From: a virus
DNA: 31,391 bases
Direction: 5' to 3' (one strand)
Virus record (IMG/VR): IMGVR_UViG_3300021379_001448
Span: 1-31,391 of that record
Below, piece after piece: positions 1 to 7,267 of the stretch (within the stretch, counting starts at the first letter, position 1; the number at the start of each line of letters is the position of its first letter). The position numbers and the translations under genes were made by a program. Below the pieces are notes generated by a model, which saw nothing but the letters and a program-made list of their open reading frames with translations, had not been told where the DNA came from and ran no database searches.

Positions 1-138
1 ATCTTGAACGTTAAACAATAGATCGTATTTTAAAGGGGTCGAATTCGACTGGTTTATATTAGATTCAGTTTTAGTCGTGACTATTTTGGAATTCGTTAAG
101 TTTTGGTCATTTACCGTTTTTTTTTTAGTTTATCGATC
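1..138. repeat. Terminal direct repeat, left copy (10-T version)
   Basis: These 138 bases recur at the right end, identical except for the T-run at 117-126, which has 10 bases here and 11 in the other copy. The repeat lies inside coding sequence on the minus strand, so it is more likely the overlap of a circular assembly than a functional phage terminus. A genuine short T7-like terminal repeat cannot be excluded. Confidence 0.95.
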
Positions 139-563
139 GAACCACCAAGGAATATGCGTAAAACATCTTTTAGTCCTAGCGTTGATACAAGTATCCCTAC
201 AATACCAAACTCAAACCACCATGCAGTGTCGTTCAATGCTTTCCACCCTTGCGCCATTGTTGCCTGTGTAGCAGGAATAAAGGTTAGTATCATAATAATA
301 AAAAAACCTACAATAATAAACTCGTCGATTAATGATTCACGTCTATTTTTAAGAACTTGCATATCATACGTCATATCATTAGCAGCTTGTGTTTGTTGCT
401 GTTTAATCTGTGCCTTTAATTTTGCCACATCTAAATCTATTTTAGCTTGCTCAATAGATAGTTTGCCTTTTTCTTTTATCTCTTTAATTGCTTGATCTTT
501 CTTAACAACATCGCCAACGGTGCCAACGACGGAGCCTACAAGTTTACCAATGATATTAAGCAT
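111..563 (-). CDS. Holin-like membrane protein (GTA-holin/DUF3154-like)
   Basis: 150 residues as read from this copy. Residues 25-75 form a charged helical region (lysine/glutamine-rich). A short RRESLIDE motif comes before two membrane segments at about 82-98 and 115-131, and the end is KLKKKR. Two clustered hydrophobic helices with an SW/L-I-DE-like motif just before them recall the gene-transfer-agent-type holins, so a lysis-timing hole former is the best guess. A GGA ribosome site lies about ten bases before the ATG, which overlaps the end of the SNase gene by eight bases. The stop TAA at 111-113 directly follows the poly-A tract. With 11 A's, as in the right repeat copy, the frame does not stop here but continues for 157 residues into the L,D-transpeptidase-like domain (30896-31391), giving a 306-residue protein. 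Function is inferred. Confidence 0.7.
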   Translation of the reverse strand: MLNIIGKLVGSVVGTVGDVVKKDQAIKEIKEKGKLSIEQAKIDLDVAKLKAQIKQQQTQAANDMTYDMQVLKNRRESLIDEFIIVGFFIIMILTFIPATQATMAQGWKALNDTAWWFEFGIVGILVSTLGLKDVLRIFLGGSIDKLKKKR

Positions 564-921
564 TTTTTAGAAATCCTTTTTCTTTAAGCATGTCAGCAAT
601 AGACACCCCATCGATATACACCTTAGCTAAATAACGGCCAAATTTACCCTTCTTGTCTTGTATAGTTTCGACAATAACAAATGCTTTGTTTGCATGTGCT
701 TTTTTAAAAGTTTCTTCGCAAAAATCTTTGGCTTGTAATCCCTTAATCTTTTCTTCCGGAGTTGTATTTCCACGAAGACTTCTTTCGTATGCATCCACAC
801 CAAATAGCCTAATTCTATGCTTCACGCTAATGTCAAAACCCAAATCAATTATTACATCATACGTATCGCCATCAACGACATTGTAGACTTGTGCCCTATA
901 TTTATATTGTGCTTTTTGCAT
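556..921 (-). CDS. SNase-like (thermonuclease) endonuclease
   Basis: 121-residue staphylococcal-nuclease fold protein. The VVDGDT motif (D17, D19), RIRLFGVDAYE (R38, D43, E46) and FGRYLA (R96) match the calcium-binding and catalytic positions of the family. It should cut DNA or RNA to nucleotides. The ATG at 921 is chosen over a longer open frame from 993 because an AAGG site precedes it and the longer version would overlap the gene upstream. There is no signal peptide, so it acts in the cytoplasm unless released at lysis. It is overlapped by the holin-like start downstream, which suggests co-expression with lysis. A role in host-DNA breakdown is possible but not shown. Confidence 0.85.
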   Translation of the reverse strand: MQKAQYKYRAQVYNVVDGDTYDVIIDLGFDISVKHRIRLFGVDAYERSLRGNTTPEEKIKGLQAKDFCEETFKKAHANKAFVIVETIQDKKGKFGRYLAKVYIDGVSIADMLKEKGFLKNA

Positions 922-937
922 ATCGTTTTCCTTTTTT

Positions 938-1099
938 TTAATTAATATTAATCCAGAAAGTATCAAATTCATTATCTGCCTGTAACCAATCATTTACATT
1001 ATCTTCATCAAAATTTTTATTTGCATAAATGTAAACGTTATAATCTTCAATGGTATAAAAGCAAAAGTCAAATTTAACAAATTCTAAATTTTTAATCAT
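938..1099 (-). CDS. Small acidic hypothetical protein (53 aa)
   Basis: A 53-codon frame from ATG (1097-1099) to TAA (938-940), fitting exactly between the zinc-ribbon gene and the nuclease gene. It is acidic and rich in Asp, Asn, Phe and Tyr, with a C-terminal stretch containing DTFWININ. I recognise no family. Support comes from the tight tiling of the operon (2-base and 16-base gaps) rather than from homology. Confidence 0.5.
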   Translation of the reverse strand: MIKNLEFVKFDFCFYTIEDYNVYIYANKNFDEDNVNDWLQADNEFDTFWININ

Positions 1100-1101
1100 T
1101 T

Positions 1102-1470
1102 TTAGCTATTATATTTTTGATGTAGTTTTTTGACGCTGTTATCAATAATCCCTTCAAGTTTTTGTTTTGTTTTCGTGTCGTTATACTTGCGATTTTTATC
1201 TGCTTCTTTTTTAAGTTCGTCATGACCTCCGTATACAAGATTTTGTTTTTTCTCTATTTCTTTTATCTGTTTCATTGTAAGGGTTCCGCCTGTGCCTCGT
1301 GGGTCATCAAATTCTGTAAACCCATGTATTGATACGTTATGACCACCAAAATATTGCTTCACGTTAGTACTTCTACAAGATTCACAATTGACTAACTTTT
1401 TGTCGTTGAGTGAAAAATAGTTATCTTGTATGTGGCCACATGACTGACACTTAAAGCTATATAGTGGCAT
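1102..1470 (-). CDS. FmdB-like zinc-ribbon protein
   Basis: 122 residues. The N-terminus MPLYSFKCQSCGH, followed by a second CxxC pair (CESC) about 18 residues on, is the FmdB-type zinc ribbon: four cysteines for one zinc, and the P-x-Y-x-F start is characteristic. The rest is lysine- and glutamate-rich and probably helical. Such proteins occur near terminase genes in many phages without a proven role. It overlaps the upstream gene by 14 bases and so is probably co-translated. Zinc binding is well supported; function is unknown. Confidence 0.7.
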   Translation of the reverse strand: MPLYSFKCQSCGHIQDNYFSLNDKKLVNCESCRSTNVKQYFGGHNVSIHGFTEFDDPRGTGGTLTMKQIKEIEKKQNLVYGGHDELKKEADKNRKYNDTKTKQKLEGIIDNSVKKLHQKYNS

Positions 1471-2041
1471 TTGCTTTCTCTCTTTGTTTTTGCAGTTTCT
1501 TTTCTAAATACAACTTCAATTCATTTCGTTGCTTAAGATCTTTACGTTTACAGTTCATTATATTATACGCCTCTGGTATTGATACCTTTAGAAACCTTGA
1601 TAATTCATCAGCGGTTGAACCGGTTTGATCATACAATGCTTTTAATTGTTCTTTTGTTATTTCTGCTTCAATGTACTTATTTTGAATTAATTTTTCAACA
1701 TTGTTGGACACGCCTTGAAGCTCTGACCTTGTAGATTGAAACGCATTGTTAAGCTGTTGCATCTGCTCATATAGCCCGTATCCATTAGTATTTAGCTTTA
1801 AATCTTGTAGTGCTTGATATACATCTTGATACAATCGCGTTAATTGATCGACTGTTAACGCCTTATCTACTGAAATATTTTGAATTGCTTTTAGATGGTT
1901 GTTTACCTGAAACTCTATACTGTTAGCAATCTCTGTTTTTACTGTTGTCGCAATGCGTGAATCAATGGAGTCACTAATTGTTTTAAGTGACTTTGCCATT
2001 TTAGCCTCCAGCGTTCCCATTGCCTGCTCTATATTATTCAT
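1457..2041 (-). CDS. Coiled-coil hypothetical protein
   Basis: 194 residues, predicted almost wholly helical. Glutamine-, asparagine- and leucine-rich heptad-like segments run from the N-terminus to about residue 130, followed by a Lys/Arg-rich tail. There is no membrane segment and no cysteine motif beyond one NCKR. It lies between the large terminase region and the zinc-ribbon gene, overlapping both neighbours by 8-14 bases. A structural or packaging accessory role is possible. I do not recognise the family. Confidence 0.65.
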   Translation of the reverse strand: MNNIEQAMGTLEAKMAKSLKTISDSIDSRIATTVKTEIANSIEFQVNNHLKAIQNISVDKALTVDQLTRLYQDVYQALQDLKLNTNGYGLYEQMQQLNNAFQSTRSELQGVSNNVEKLIQNKYIEAEITKEQLKALYDQTGSTADELSRFLKVSIPEAYNIMNCKRKDLKQRNELKLYLEKKLQKQREKANATI

Positions 2042-2534
2042 TTTTATACTCCTTATCTTTTAATATTTTTTTGGTTTCTTTTTTTTGTTCATTTTTATTA
2101 CTCCTTTTTTTGTCTTGTTTTTTATGGTTATCCCACCAGAGATTTATCCCTTTATGATTTTTGATTATTATATCTATCTGTTGCTTGCCAAGATTGTTTA
2201 ACAATTCACACAAGTAACTTGTCAATAAATCAGCATTTTTATGGATTGAATCGTATATTTGAGATGGGCTATTTTGTGCTTGCTCACATAAAGAATCTAT
2301 CATTTGATTTCTATAATTTTGATACGTATCTGATACTTCGTAAGTTTTTATTTTTATTGTAGATTGAATATAAATTATATAATTAAGCATATTTAAACAT
2401 TCAACTATTATTTTAGATCGTTTAATATGCTCATCCTTTATTTTGCGATAAAAATTTGATTTAATTTTATAAATTGTATTTTTAATATCATCTAAAGCAG
2501 TAGGGTTTCTATCATGTTCATAATGACAAGGCAT
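2034..2534 (-). CDS. Hypothetical helical protein next to terminase
   Basis: 166 residues, predominantly helical, very lysine-rich at the C-terminus. It begins at ATG 2532-2534 with a strong AGGGAGGG site about ten bases upstream, two bases after the large terminase stop. The hydrophilic composition and long amphipathic helices suggest a coiled-coil or nucleic-acid-associated protein. No motif was recognised, so no function is proposed. Confidence 0.65.
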   Translation of the reverse strand: MPCHYEHDRNPTALDDIKNTIYKIKSNFYRKIKDEHIKRSKIIVECLNMLNYIIYIQSTIKIKTYEVSDTYQNYRNQMIDSLCEQAQNSPSQIYDSIHKNADLLTSYLCELLNNLGKQQIDIIIKNHKGINLWWDNHKKQDKKRSNKNEQKKETKKILKDKEYKNE

Positions 2535-2536
2535 TT

Positions 2537-3823
2537 TTAAACCCTCCCTTTCACATAGTCATCCAGCGTTGGCTTGTCATCCATTAAACCCCACTTAGCA
2601 CTTGGATTTTTAACTTCAACATTTTTTAAATGCCTAACCGCATATTGAACCGCATCACATGAGTGATCGTTCTTTTTTACTACTTTGAATTGGTCATCGT
2701 TAGCGTGTAACTTATCCACATACATGTAGTTTTTATGTTGATCAATGACGTATGGAATGTTATCGAAAAAGAATAGTTTGTTTTGGAATAGTAGTTGATT
2801 CACCAATAAGATGTTTCCCGACTTCTCTTTCACGGCTTCAATAAGATTAAGACCATGCGATTTTAAGTCTCGCCACCAAGAACCATAGTCTCGATCTTGT
2901 ACTTTCATGCTGTAATCGGCAATGATTGGCTGTGGACCGTAACGGTTACACGCTTGGACAATTTCATTTATTGTCGGTTGTGGTTTATGCCATTCGTCAT
3001 AGATGTATATACGACCTGACTCATCCTTAGCCATAAACACAATGCTAGTATCAACACGTGTTCCATGATCTAGTCCGATACACTTATACCAGTGATTATG
3101 GATCTGTTGCCTGGGTATAACGTGATGACTCATTAATTGGTCATAGACCGCATTCTGTGTAGAATCCCAGTTGCCCTCAAGAAACTGTTGAATGTAGCTT
3201 GGTGGGAAGTTCTCTTCCATGTTTTTTATGTAGTCTTTAGGCAAGTTTTTTCGGTTGCTGTATGTTGTCGCCCGAATATATAAACAATCCTCTGGTGGGT
3301 CATTGTCATGGTAACGTTTCTTGCACCATCCATAGCGAGGGTTTCCCTCTGTGAATATTAACTTAACTGGTAAAGCTGTACCTCTCATACGACCTAGAGC
3401 ACCTAAAAAATGTTCTTCTTTGAGTTCCTCGGCCTGACACATAATCACAGCATCGTAGCTACTAGATAAAATCTTTCTTGGGTCATCAAACGATCTAAAA
3501 ATAATTTTACTCCCGTTCGCAAAATGAAACTCATGATCGGCTTTCATGTGCGTGTAGCCGTAAACATCAGGCGGAAATGCATCAAGAAACTGAACAATAC
3601 ACGTATCTTTAAGTTGTCTATAGCTGTATCGAGTCATTAACAACTGAACTTTAGGATTGTAATGGCATAAATAATAAGCCAACAATATACTGATCCAACT
3701 CTTACCTGAACCATAACCGCCCCAAAAAGCGATTTCTCTGGGGCAATCTTTTTTTATTTGCATTTGTTCAGTGAACACAGAATTAAATATTATTGACTGG
3801 TTATAGTTGAGATTGGCTTTCAT
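2537..3823 (-). CDS. terL: Large terminase subunit (packaging ATPase/nuclease)
   Basis: 428 residues, typical of compact TerL proteins. The Walker A motif GGYGSGKS ends at about residue 42, and the Walker B region DAVIMCQAEE spans 124-133 with the coupling glutamate. The C-terminal RNase H-like nuclease shows GLDHG (D252), IADYS (D303) and DHSCDAVQ (D386/D390), the usual acidic triad. It pumps DNA into the prohead and cuts the concatemer. It is in the same operon as the putative small subunit (4745-5146), but the portal is far away on the other strand, an uncommon arrangement. Both active sites look intact. Confidence 0.95.
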   Translation of the reverse strand: MKANLNYNQSIIFNSVFTEQMQIKKDCPREIAFWGGYGSGKSWISILLAYYLCHYNPKVQLLMTRYSYRQLKDTCIVQFLDAFPPDVYGYTHMKADHEFHFANGSKIIFRSFDDPRKILSSSYDAVIMCQAEELKEEHFLGALGRMRGTALPVKLIFTEGNPRYGWCKKRYHDNDPPEDCLYIRATTYSNRKNLPKDYIKNMEENFPPSYIQQFLEGNWDSTQNAVYDQLMSHHVIPRQQIHNHWYKCIGLDHGTRVDTSIVFMAKDESGRIYIYDEWHKPQPTINEIVQACNRYGPQPIIADYSMKVQDRDYGSWWRDLKSHGLNLIEAVKEKSGNILLVNQLLFQNKLFFFDNIPYVIDQHKNYMYVDKLHANDDQFKVVKKNDHSCDAVQYAVRHLKNVEVKNPSAKWGLMDDKPTLDDYVKGRV

Positions 3824-3825
3824 GT

Positions 3826-4053
3826 TTAAAGATTGTTTGTTTCGTCGTATCTTTTTTGATTGTTAATAACATCATGCAAAGCAATGGTGTCTTCATCCTT
3901 TTTAAATGCTTTGATTGGGTCTTTGTAATTTTTGGTCATGTACATAACTCTGAAAGCGAAAAAAACATTAATGATTACTGTGGCACTAATAATTATGCAT
4001 GTGAGCAACAAATGAAAGCTGGTCCACAAGTCAGTAAGAATTACATTAAGCAT
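3826..4053 (-). CDS. Small single-pass membrane protein
   Basis: 75 residues with one strong membrane segment at about residues 9-33, followed by a charged tail containing KNYKDPIKAFKKDED. The gene starts at 4053, overlapping the coiled-coil gene upstream by eight bases, and ends three bases before the terminase start. It is too small and generic for family assignment. A holin accessory, a membrane tether or an exclusion protein are all possible. Confidence 0.6.
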   Translation of the reverse strand: MLNVILTDLWTSFHLLLTCIIISATVIINVFFAFRVMYMTKNYKDPIKAFKKDEDTIALHDVINNQKRYDETNNL

Positions 4054-4267
4054 TTAGTTTATCCAATTCGTTTTCTACATTTTGCTTTTCTTGTTGCAAT
4101 AAATCGATTTGCATACGCTTCTTAGTTGCTTCTAAGCCATCAATTGCAGTGTTAAAGCGGTCTTTTTCGCTTTGAAGTAATGCCCCATTCAATTGTGCTT
4201 TATCTTTAATCGCTCTGTTTTTTAATTCCTCTATAATATTTATGTGCCTTTGTGTTGTTATTGACAT
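4046..4267 (-). CDS. Small coiled-coil protein
   Basis: 73 residues, almost entirely one predicted helix rich in Lys, Gln, Leu and Glu with heptad spacing from about residue 8 to the end (ELDKLNA). An AAGGAG ribosome site lies upstream of the ATG at 4265-4267. It overlaps the following membrane-protein gene by eight bases, so the pair may form a translationally coupled unit. Unknown function. Confidence 0.6.
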   Translation of the reverse strand: MSITTQRHINIIEELKNRAIKDKAQLNGALLQSEKDRFNTAIDGLEATKKRMQIDLLQQEKQNVENELDKLNA

Positions 4268-4284
4268 TTTTTTACTCCTTTTTT

Positions 4285-4761
4285 TTACAGTTTATTAAAC
4301 TCTATATCACTATCGACTTCCCATGTAACGTCAACGTTTTCGGTTACGAGCTCACATAGCGCATAACTCACTTCCTTTTCTACGTCTAAACCAAACAGTT
4401 TTAATTGATCTATTATATTTTTATTATCTTCATTAAATATACTCATTTGGCTTTTTATGATTTTAGTTGCATGCTGAAATATAAGTCTATTTTGGGTTAC
4501 GATACGCCTATATTCTGGCCGTTGCTTTACATCAGGATTAACCATCATGGCCCCAGGGGTGCTGTGGTGAGCCACGTAAATATCAAGCCCTAAATCTTTT
4601 TCAACTTCATCTTTTAATGCATTACGTTTTTCTACTATTTCCAGCAACTCATTATCCCCATATTTAAACCAATGCTCAAGAAATGAAGTCTTTAATAATT
4701 GCTTATACCCTAGCCAGCCCTGAAAGACAGCTATTTTATTGTCTCTAATTATCTTGTTCAT
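4285..4761 (-). CDS. Hypothetical protein downstream of putative small terminase
   Basis: 158 residues. The ATG at 4761 is preferred over one 15 bases upstream because it has a GAGG site at good spacing, while the earlier ATG abuts its only purine run. The sequence is mixed helical, with NNIIDQLKLFGLDVEKE-like segments near the C-terminus and a His-His-Ser-Thr-Pro patch in the middle. It overlaps the small-terminase candidate by 17 bases. No family recognised. Its position between TerS and TerL suggests a packaging or virion role, as inference only. Confidence 0.65.
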   Translation of the reverse strand: MNKIIRDNKIAVFQGWLGYKQLLKTSFLEHWFKYGDNELLEIVEKRNALKDEVEKDLGLDIYVAHHSTPGAMMVNPDVKQRPEYRRIVTQNRLIFQHATKIIKSQMSIFNEDNKNIIDQLKLFGLDVEKEVSYALCELVTENVDVTWEVDSDIEFNKL

Positions 4762-5146
4762 TTTGTTCTTCCTCATCCTTAACTAAATTCAAAGTTATTT
4801 CATGTTTTGGAGCTTCAACCTGCGCCCTAATACTTGTATCGTATATCGCCTCCTTTTCTTCTTTGTTTGCTAGTAACTTATAATAGAATATGCGTTCTGC
4901 TGGTGATGCATGTGGTGATTTCCAGACTTTACGCAATAATTGTTTTGTTTTTACTTTTCTTTTATTTATTGCCCTTTTAATAATGTCGAATTCCTCTGAA
5001 TCTGTGGGGAAATAAGTATAAAACGTATCTCTGCCTATAGGTAGAAAAGTAACTAAATCTTCAATTGTTGTTACATCTTCTTTTTCTAATGTCTCAAGAC
5101 ATATTTGATACACTTTTCTTCTGTTTTCTTCTTTATCGTACGGCAT
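4745..5146 (-). CDS. Putative small terminase subunit (helix-turn-helix)
   Basis: 133 residues. The N-terminal third contains a helix-turn-helix-like segment around FLPIGRDTFYTYFP (about 29-47). A basic stretch (KRKVKTKQLLRKVW) follows, then a helical SPAERIFYYKLLANKEE segment, and the tail is acidic. The same order is seen in small terminase-like proteins of other small phages, which recognise packaging sites and load DNA onto TerL. It lies three genes upstream of TerL in the same operon. It starts at a TAATG overlap with the preceding gene. A plain DNA-binding regulator is the alternative. Confidence 0.55.
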   Translation of the reverse strand: MPYDKEENRRKVYQICLETLEKEDVTTIEDLVTFLPIGRDTFYTYFPTDSEEFDIIKRAINKRKVKTKQLLRKVWKSPHASPAERIFYYKLLANKEEKEAIYDTSIRAQVEAPKHEITLNLVKDEEEQNEQDN

Positions 5147-5541
5147 TAAACGACCACCTCTTTTGGTAATTTTTTAATTTTATTATAGTGTTTCTCAAAT
5201 TCATTTAAATCATGCTTCAAATCAAATATAAATTGAAACTCTTCAGTGAAGTCATCAGGAACCCGCAGTTTATTTATTCTGTTTTGCATGCTTATAAAGC
5301 ATCTCTCAAAACTATCAAAAGTATTACTATTAATTGCATCAAGATTTATGTTTTTAAACTTATTCAGTTTTTGAAGATGCTGTAGCAATTCATACTCTCT
5401 TTTTTCTAAATCACGAACAAAAAATTTATGTAAACACCGATACGGCCAGTATACAAATTTTAATATTTTTCTTTTATAAAGTTGTATATCGATTATTATA
5501 TTCCCTTTACATCGGTAGCAAGGGTCATCTGAAAATCGCAT
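5146..5541 (-). CDS. Hypothetical protein with N-terminal CxxC
   Basis: 131 residues. Residues 8-11 form a CYRC pair in an otherwise basic, aromatic N-terminal region (YWPYRCLHKFF near 32-42). The remainder is helical and charged. With further cysteines at about 36 and 81 a metal site is possible but not clear. It overlaps the membrane-protein gene before it by 17 bases and the following gene by one base. No family recognised. Confidence 0.6.
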   Translation of the reverse strand: MRFSDDPCYRCKGNIIIDIQLYKRKILKFVYWPYRCLHKFFVRDLEKREYELLQHLQKLNKFKNINLDAINSNTFDSFERCFISMQNRINKLRVPDDFTEEFQFIFDLKHDLNEFEKHYNKIKKLPKEVVV

Positions 5542-5740
5542 TATGACTTAACCTCCATATTTTATGTTCAATAAAGTCTCTATCCTCATATTCAGCAATC
5601 TGCTTACGGTAAAAATCAATTAATTCATCTCTTTCATCAATGTGTTTACATAACCCCCAAACTAATAATATTAAACCAATTAATAATATTAAAAATAAAC
5701 TTAATATTTCACCTAAATATACACTTAATAACTCAATCAT
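5525..5740 (-). CDS. Small single-pass membrane protein
   Basis: 71 residues. One long hydrophobic helix at about residues 7-30 (Leu/Ile-rich) is followed by a charged helical tail with the segment DERDELIDFYRKQIAEYED. The architecture, one membrane helix plus a cytoplasmic or periplasmic coiled tail, resembles small spanin- or holin-accessory proteins, but its location with packaging genes gives no further clue. It overlaps both neighbours. Confidence 0.6.
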   Translation of the reverse strand: MIELLSVYLGEILSLFLILLIGLILLVWGLCKHIDERDELIDFYRKQIAEYEDRDFIEHKIWRLSHNAIFR

Positions 5741-6152
5741 AACTATAAATCACTTTTTCTAATCTTGTTCTAATTTTCTTCTCTTTTTTTATAATTTCAG
5801 AGTAAATTTGTCGTAATATTTTTGCTTTATCCAGTCTTTTTATTTTAAATGTTGTTTCATCTCTTCGCTTCCAAGGTTCAATAGGAATAATAATTTCATC
5901 ATCCATTAATTTCTGTAGTAATTCAAATAGACGCATTTGGGAAAGCCCTGTACCTTCGTATTCCCATTTTGACATATGAAATGTGCCGGTAGAGAATTTA
6001 TCACTAAATTCTTTTATTTCAAGCTCGCTATATCTTTCTCGAAAATATTTAAAATTCATTTTTTCTGTAATTTTTAGTTTTATAAATCTATATATATGAG
6101 GAATAAACCACCCAAAAATAGCTACAAGCACATACAATAGAATTTCAATCAT
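5733..6152 (-). CDS. Membrane-anchored hypothetical protein
   Basis: 139 residues. An N-terminal membrane segment at about 3-22 precedes a basic helical region and a domain of about 80 residues with FELLQKLMDDEIIIPIEPW followed by a KIKRLDKAKIL strand-helix, resembling a winged-helix wing. If so it would be a membrane-tethered DNA-binding protein, but this is weak. It is separated from the next upstream small gene by 16 bases. Confidence 0.55.
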   Translation of the reverse strand: MIEILLYVLVAIFGWFIPHIYRFIKLKITEKMNFKYFRERYSELEIKEFSDKFSTGTFHMSKWEYEGTGLSQMRLFELLQKLMDDEIIIPIEPWKRRDETTFKIKRLDKAKILRQIYSEIIKKEKKIRTRLEKVIYSYD

Positions 6153-6168
6153 GACTTAACACTCACTT

Positions 6169-6303
6169 TTAATCCAATAAGACATAAAAGCTAAAGAACA
6201 ACACTAAATAAAATATAAAAAATAGCATTAAAATAATAAGATGTGGGGATATTATTTGCATCATTATTTTTATTTTTTTATATATTTTATTTACCTCAAT
6301 CAT
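6169..6303 (-). CDS. Very small membrane protein (44 aa)
   Basis: A 44-codon frame from ATG 6301-6303 to TAA 6169-6171. The start overlaps the stop of the ParB-like gene as ATGA, the pattern used elsewhere in this operon. The first 16 residues are basic and hydrophilic. Residues about 17-43 are one strongly hydrophobic helix rich in Leu, Phe and Ile. No family. The evidence is coding-space filling and translational coupling. Confidence 0.5.
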   Translation of the reverse strand: MIEVNKIYKKIKIMMQIISPHLIILMLFFIFYLVLFFSFYVLLD

Positions 6304-6854
6304 GATTTAACACTTACCTTCAATCCCTTAGCAGTCAATTCATCAACTAAAGACAACAACAACACTTGTTCCCCCTCAACCTTTAAATAAGTCTCTTTTT
6401 CTTCTTGATTATCCACATCCTCTGGCGTAATAGGCTCCCACTCTGGCAGATCATACCCCCACTCATGCAACTCACCAGCATCCCACTCATTCGCCAATAG
6501 ATCGTCGTCATGTTCACCATAGTTAGTGTTGGCCTGTAACACAATTTGTCTATAAGTCTCTGGCTCCAGATCATCCTTTAAGATATTACAAGGAACCTCT
6601 TTAACTTTTAACTCTTTCAATGCTCTAAGCCTTTGATTACCAGATAATACAATATACTTGCCCTCATGCTCTATAACATCCAATGGCCGTATCTGTGTCA
6701 AATTGCTCTTATCCAATGACTGTAACAATAAGTTATACTTTTCTTTAGTAATCTTTCTTGGGTTAGTAGGGATTCCACGATCAACTAATTGCCCCTTATT
6801 TGCCCTTAAATCTGTGGTTTTAATCTGCTTTTGTTCCTTCAAAACATCAATCAT
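6300..6854 (-). CDS. ParB-like nuclease-domain protein
   Basis: 184 residues from the ATG at 6854. The segment at residues 14-110 carries the ParB/Spo0J N-terminal fold. SGNQRLRAL (71-79) corresponds to the GxxRxxA phosphate-binding box, and a hydrophobic VPCNIL strand follows. Residues 112-140 (acidic, then WDAGELHEWGYDLPEW) match the segment that links ParB and methyltransferase domains in other phage proteins, but here no methylase follows. A longer start at 6884 is rejected because an extended -10 box (TGTATAAT) lies at 6862-6869, inside that extension. The functional role, DNA binding, CTPase or nuclease, cannot be read from sequence alone. It is the first gene of the leftward operon. 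Confidence 0.8.
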   Translation of the reverse strand: MIDVLKEQKQIKTTDLRANKGQLVDRGIPTNPRKITKEKYNLLLQSLDKSNLTQIRPLDVIEHEGKYIVLSGNQRLRALKELKVKEVPCNILKDDLEPETYRQIVLQANTNYGEHDDDLLANEWDAGELHEWGYDLPEWEPITPEDVDNQEEKETYLKVEGEQVLLLSLVDELTAKGLKVSVKS

Positions 6855-6861
6855 TGTCAGA

Positions 6862-6869
6862 ATTATACA
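6862..6869 (-). promoter_or_regulatory. Leftward extended -10 promoter, possibly leaderless
   Basis: On the minus strand TGTATAAT is a perfect extended -10, with its TATAAT at 6862-6867. The expected start of transcription falls at or within two bases of the ATG at 6854, and there is no Shine-Dalgarno sequence before that ATG. A second TGTATAAT lies upstream with its hexamer at 6883-6888. No good -35 box pairs with the proximal one. Confidence 0.45.
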
Positions 6870-6906
6870 ATAAACACAAATCATTATACAAACTATTTAA
6901 TTATTA

Positions 6907-6922
6907 TTGACACGTCAACACA
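6907..6922. promoter_or_regulatory. Operator 1, TTGAC-AC-GTCAA palindrome
   Basis: A palindrome with arms TTGAC and GTCAA around AC, followed by one variable base and ACA. The same 16-base pattern occurs at 8146-8161 over the second promoter. Two identical sites flanking a small ribbon-helix-helix gene make these the natural operators of that protein. The site lies 53 bases upstream of the leftward ParB-like ATG and 35 bases before the rightward start codon. Confidence 0.6.
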
Positions 6923-6935
6923 ATTGTGATACCTT
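6907..6935 (+). promoter_or_regulatory. Early rightward promoter 1
   Basis: A consensus -35 box TTGACA at 6907-6912 is followed after 17 bases by TACCTT at 6930-6935, preceded by TG one base earlier (extended -10). It drives the four-gene unit 6957-8141. The -35 box is embedded in the palindrome described as operator 1, so repressor binding would block RNA polymerase. Confidence 0.55.
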
Positions 6936-6956
6936 TAAATAAAAAGGAGGTTAAAA

Positions 6957-7253
6957 ATAGAAGATCTTAAATTTTATTACATAGACAACATTTTTAGTGT
7001 ACTGATTGGCAGTTACAAGCAATATAGAAGTAGTAGCTTAACTTATGTTTTTATTCAGTATCCAAAAATAAAAGACCTTGAAGAATATAAGCAATACAAA
7101 AAAAGCCAGGAGCTACAAAAAAACATCGATAAAAATAAAACAGTTGGGATGAAGCGTCTACGGATTACAAAAGAAGAGCTTGAATCAACGAAGGAGGTAA
7201 TAAGCATACATAATGATACAAAGCGCCGAAGTTGGTATACCAAATATAAATAA
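6957..7253 (+). CDS. Hypothetical protein with apparent ATA start
   Basis: A 98-codon open frame begins at ATA (6957-6959), six bases after a perfect AAGGAGG site (6944-6950), and ends at TAA 7251-7253. No ATG, GTG or TTG lies near the ribosome site in this frame. The first in-frame ATG is codon 65, too late to be credible. Either ATA is used as a rare initiation codon or ATG mutated to ATA. The protein is basic and helical, with a Tyr-rich first third. It is the first gene after early promoter 1, and an AAGGAGG site for the next gene follows its stop. Unknown function. Confidence 0.5.
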   Translation: MEDLKFYYIDNIFSVLIGSYKQYRSSSLTYVFIQYPKIKDLEEYKQYKKSQELQKNIDKNKTVGMKRLRITKEELESTKEVISIHNDTKRRSWYTKYK

Positions 7254-7267
7254 AAGGAGGTAAATAA

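Noticed and set aside
922-993. 24-codon N-terminal extension of the SNase gene
   Set aside because: It overlaps the 53-codon gene, and the ATG at 921 has its own AAGG site at good spacing just before the SNase fold.
6855-6884. Ten-codon N-terminal extension of the ParB-like gene
   Set aside because: The stretch contains an extended -10 promoter box and has no ribosome site. The ATG at 6854 starts the conserved region.
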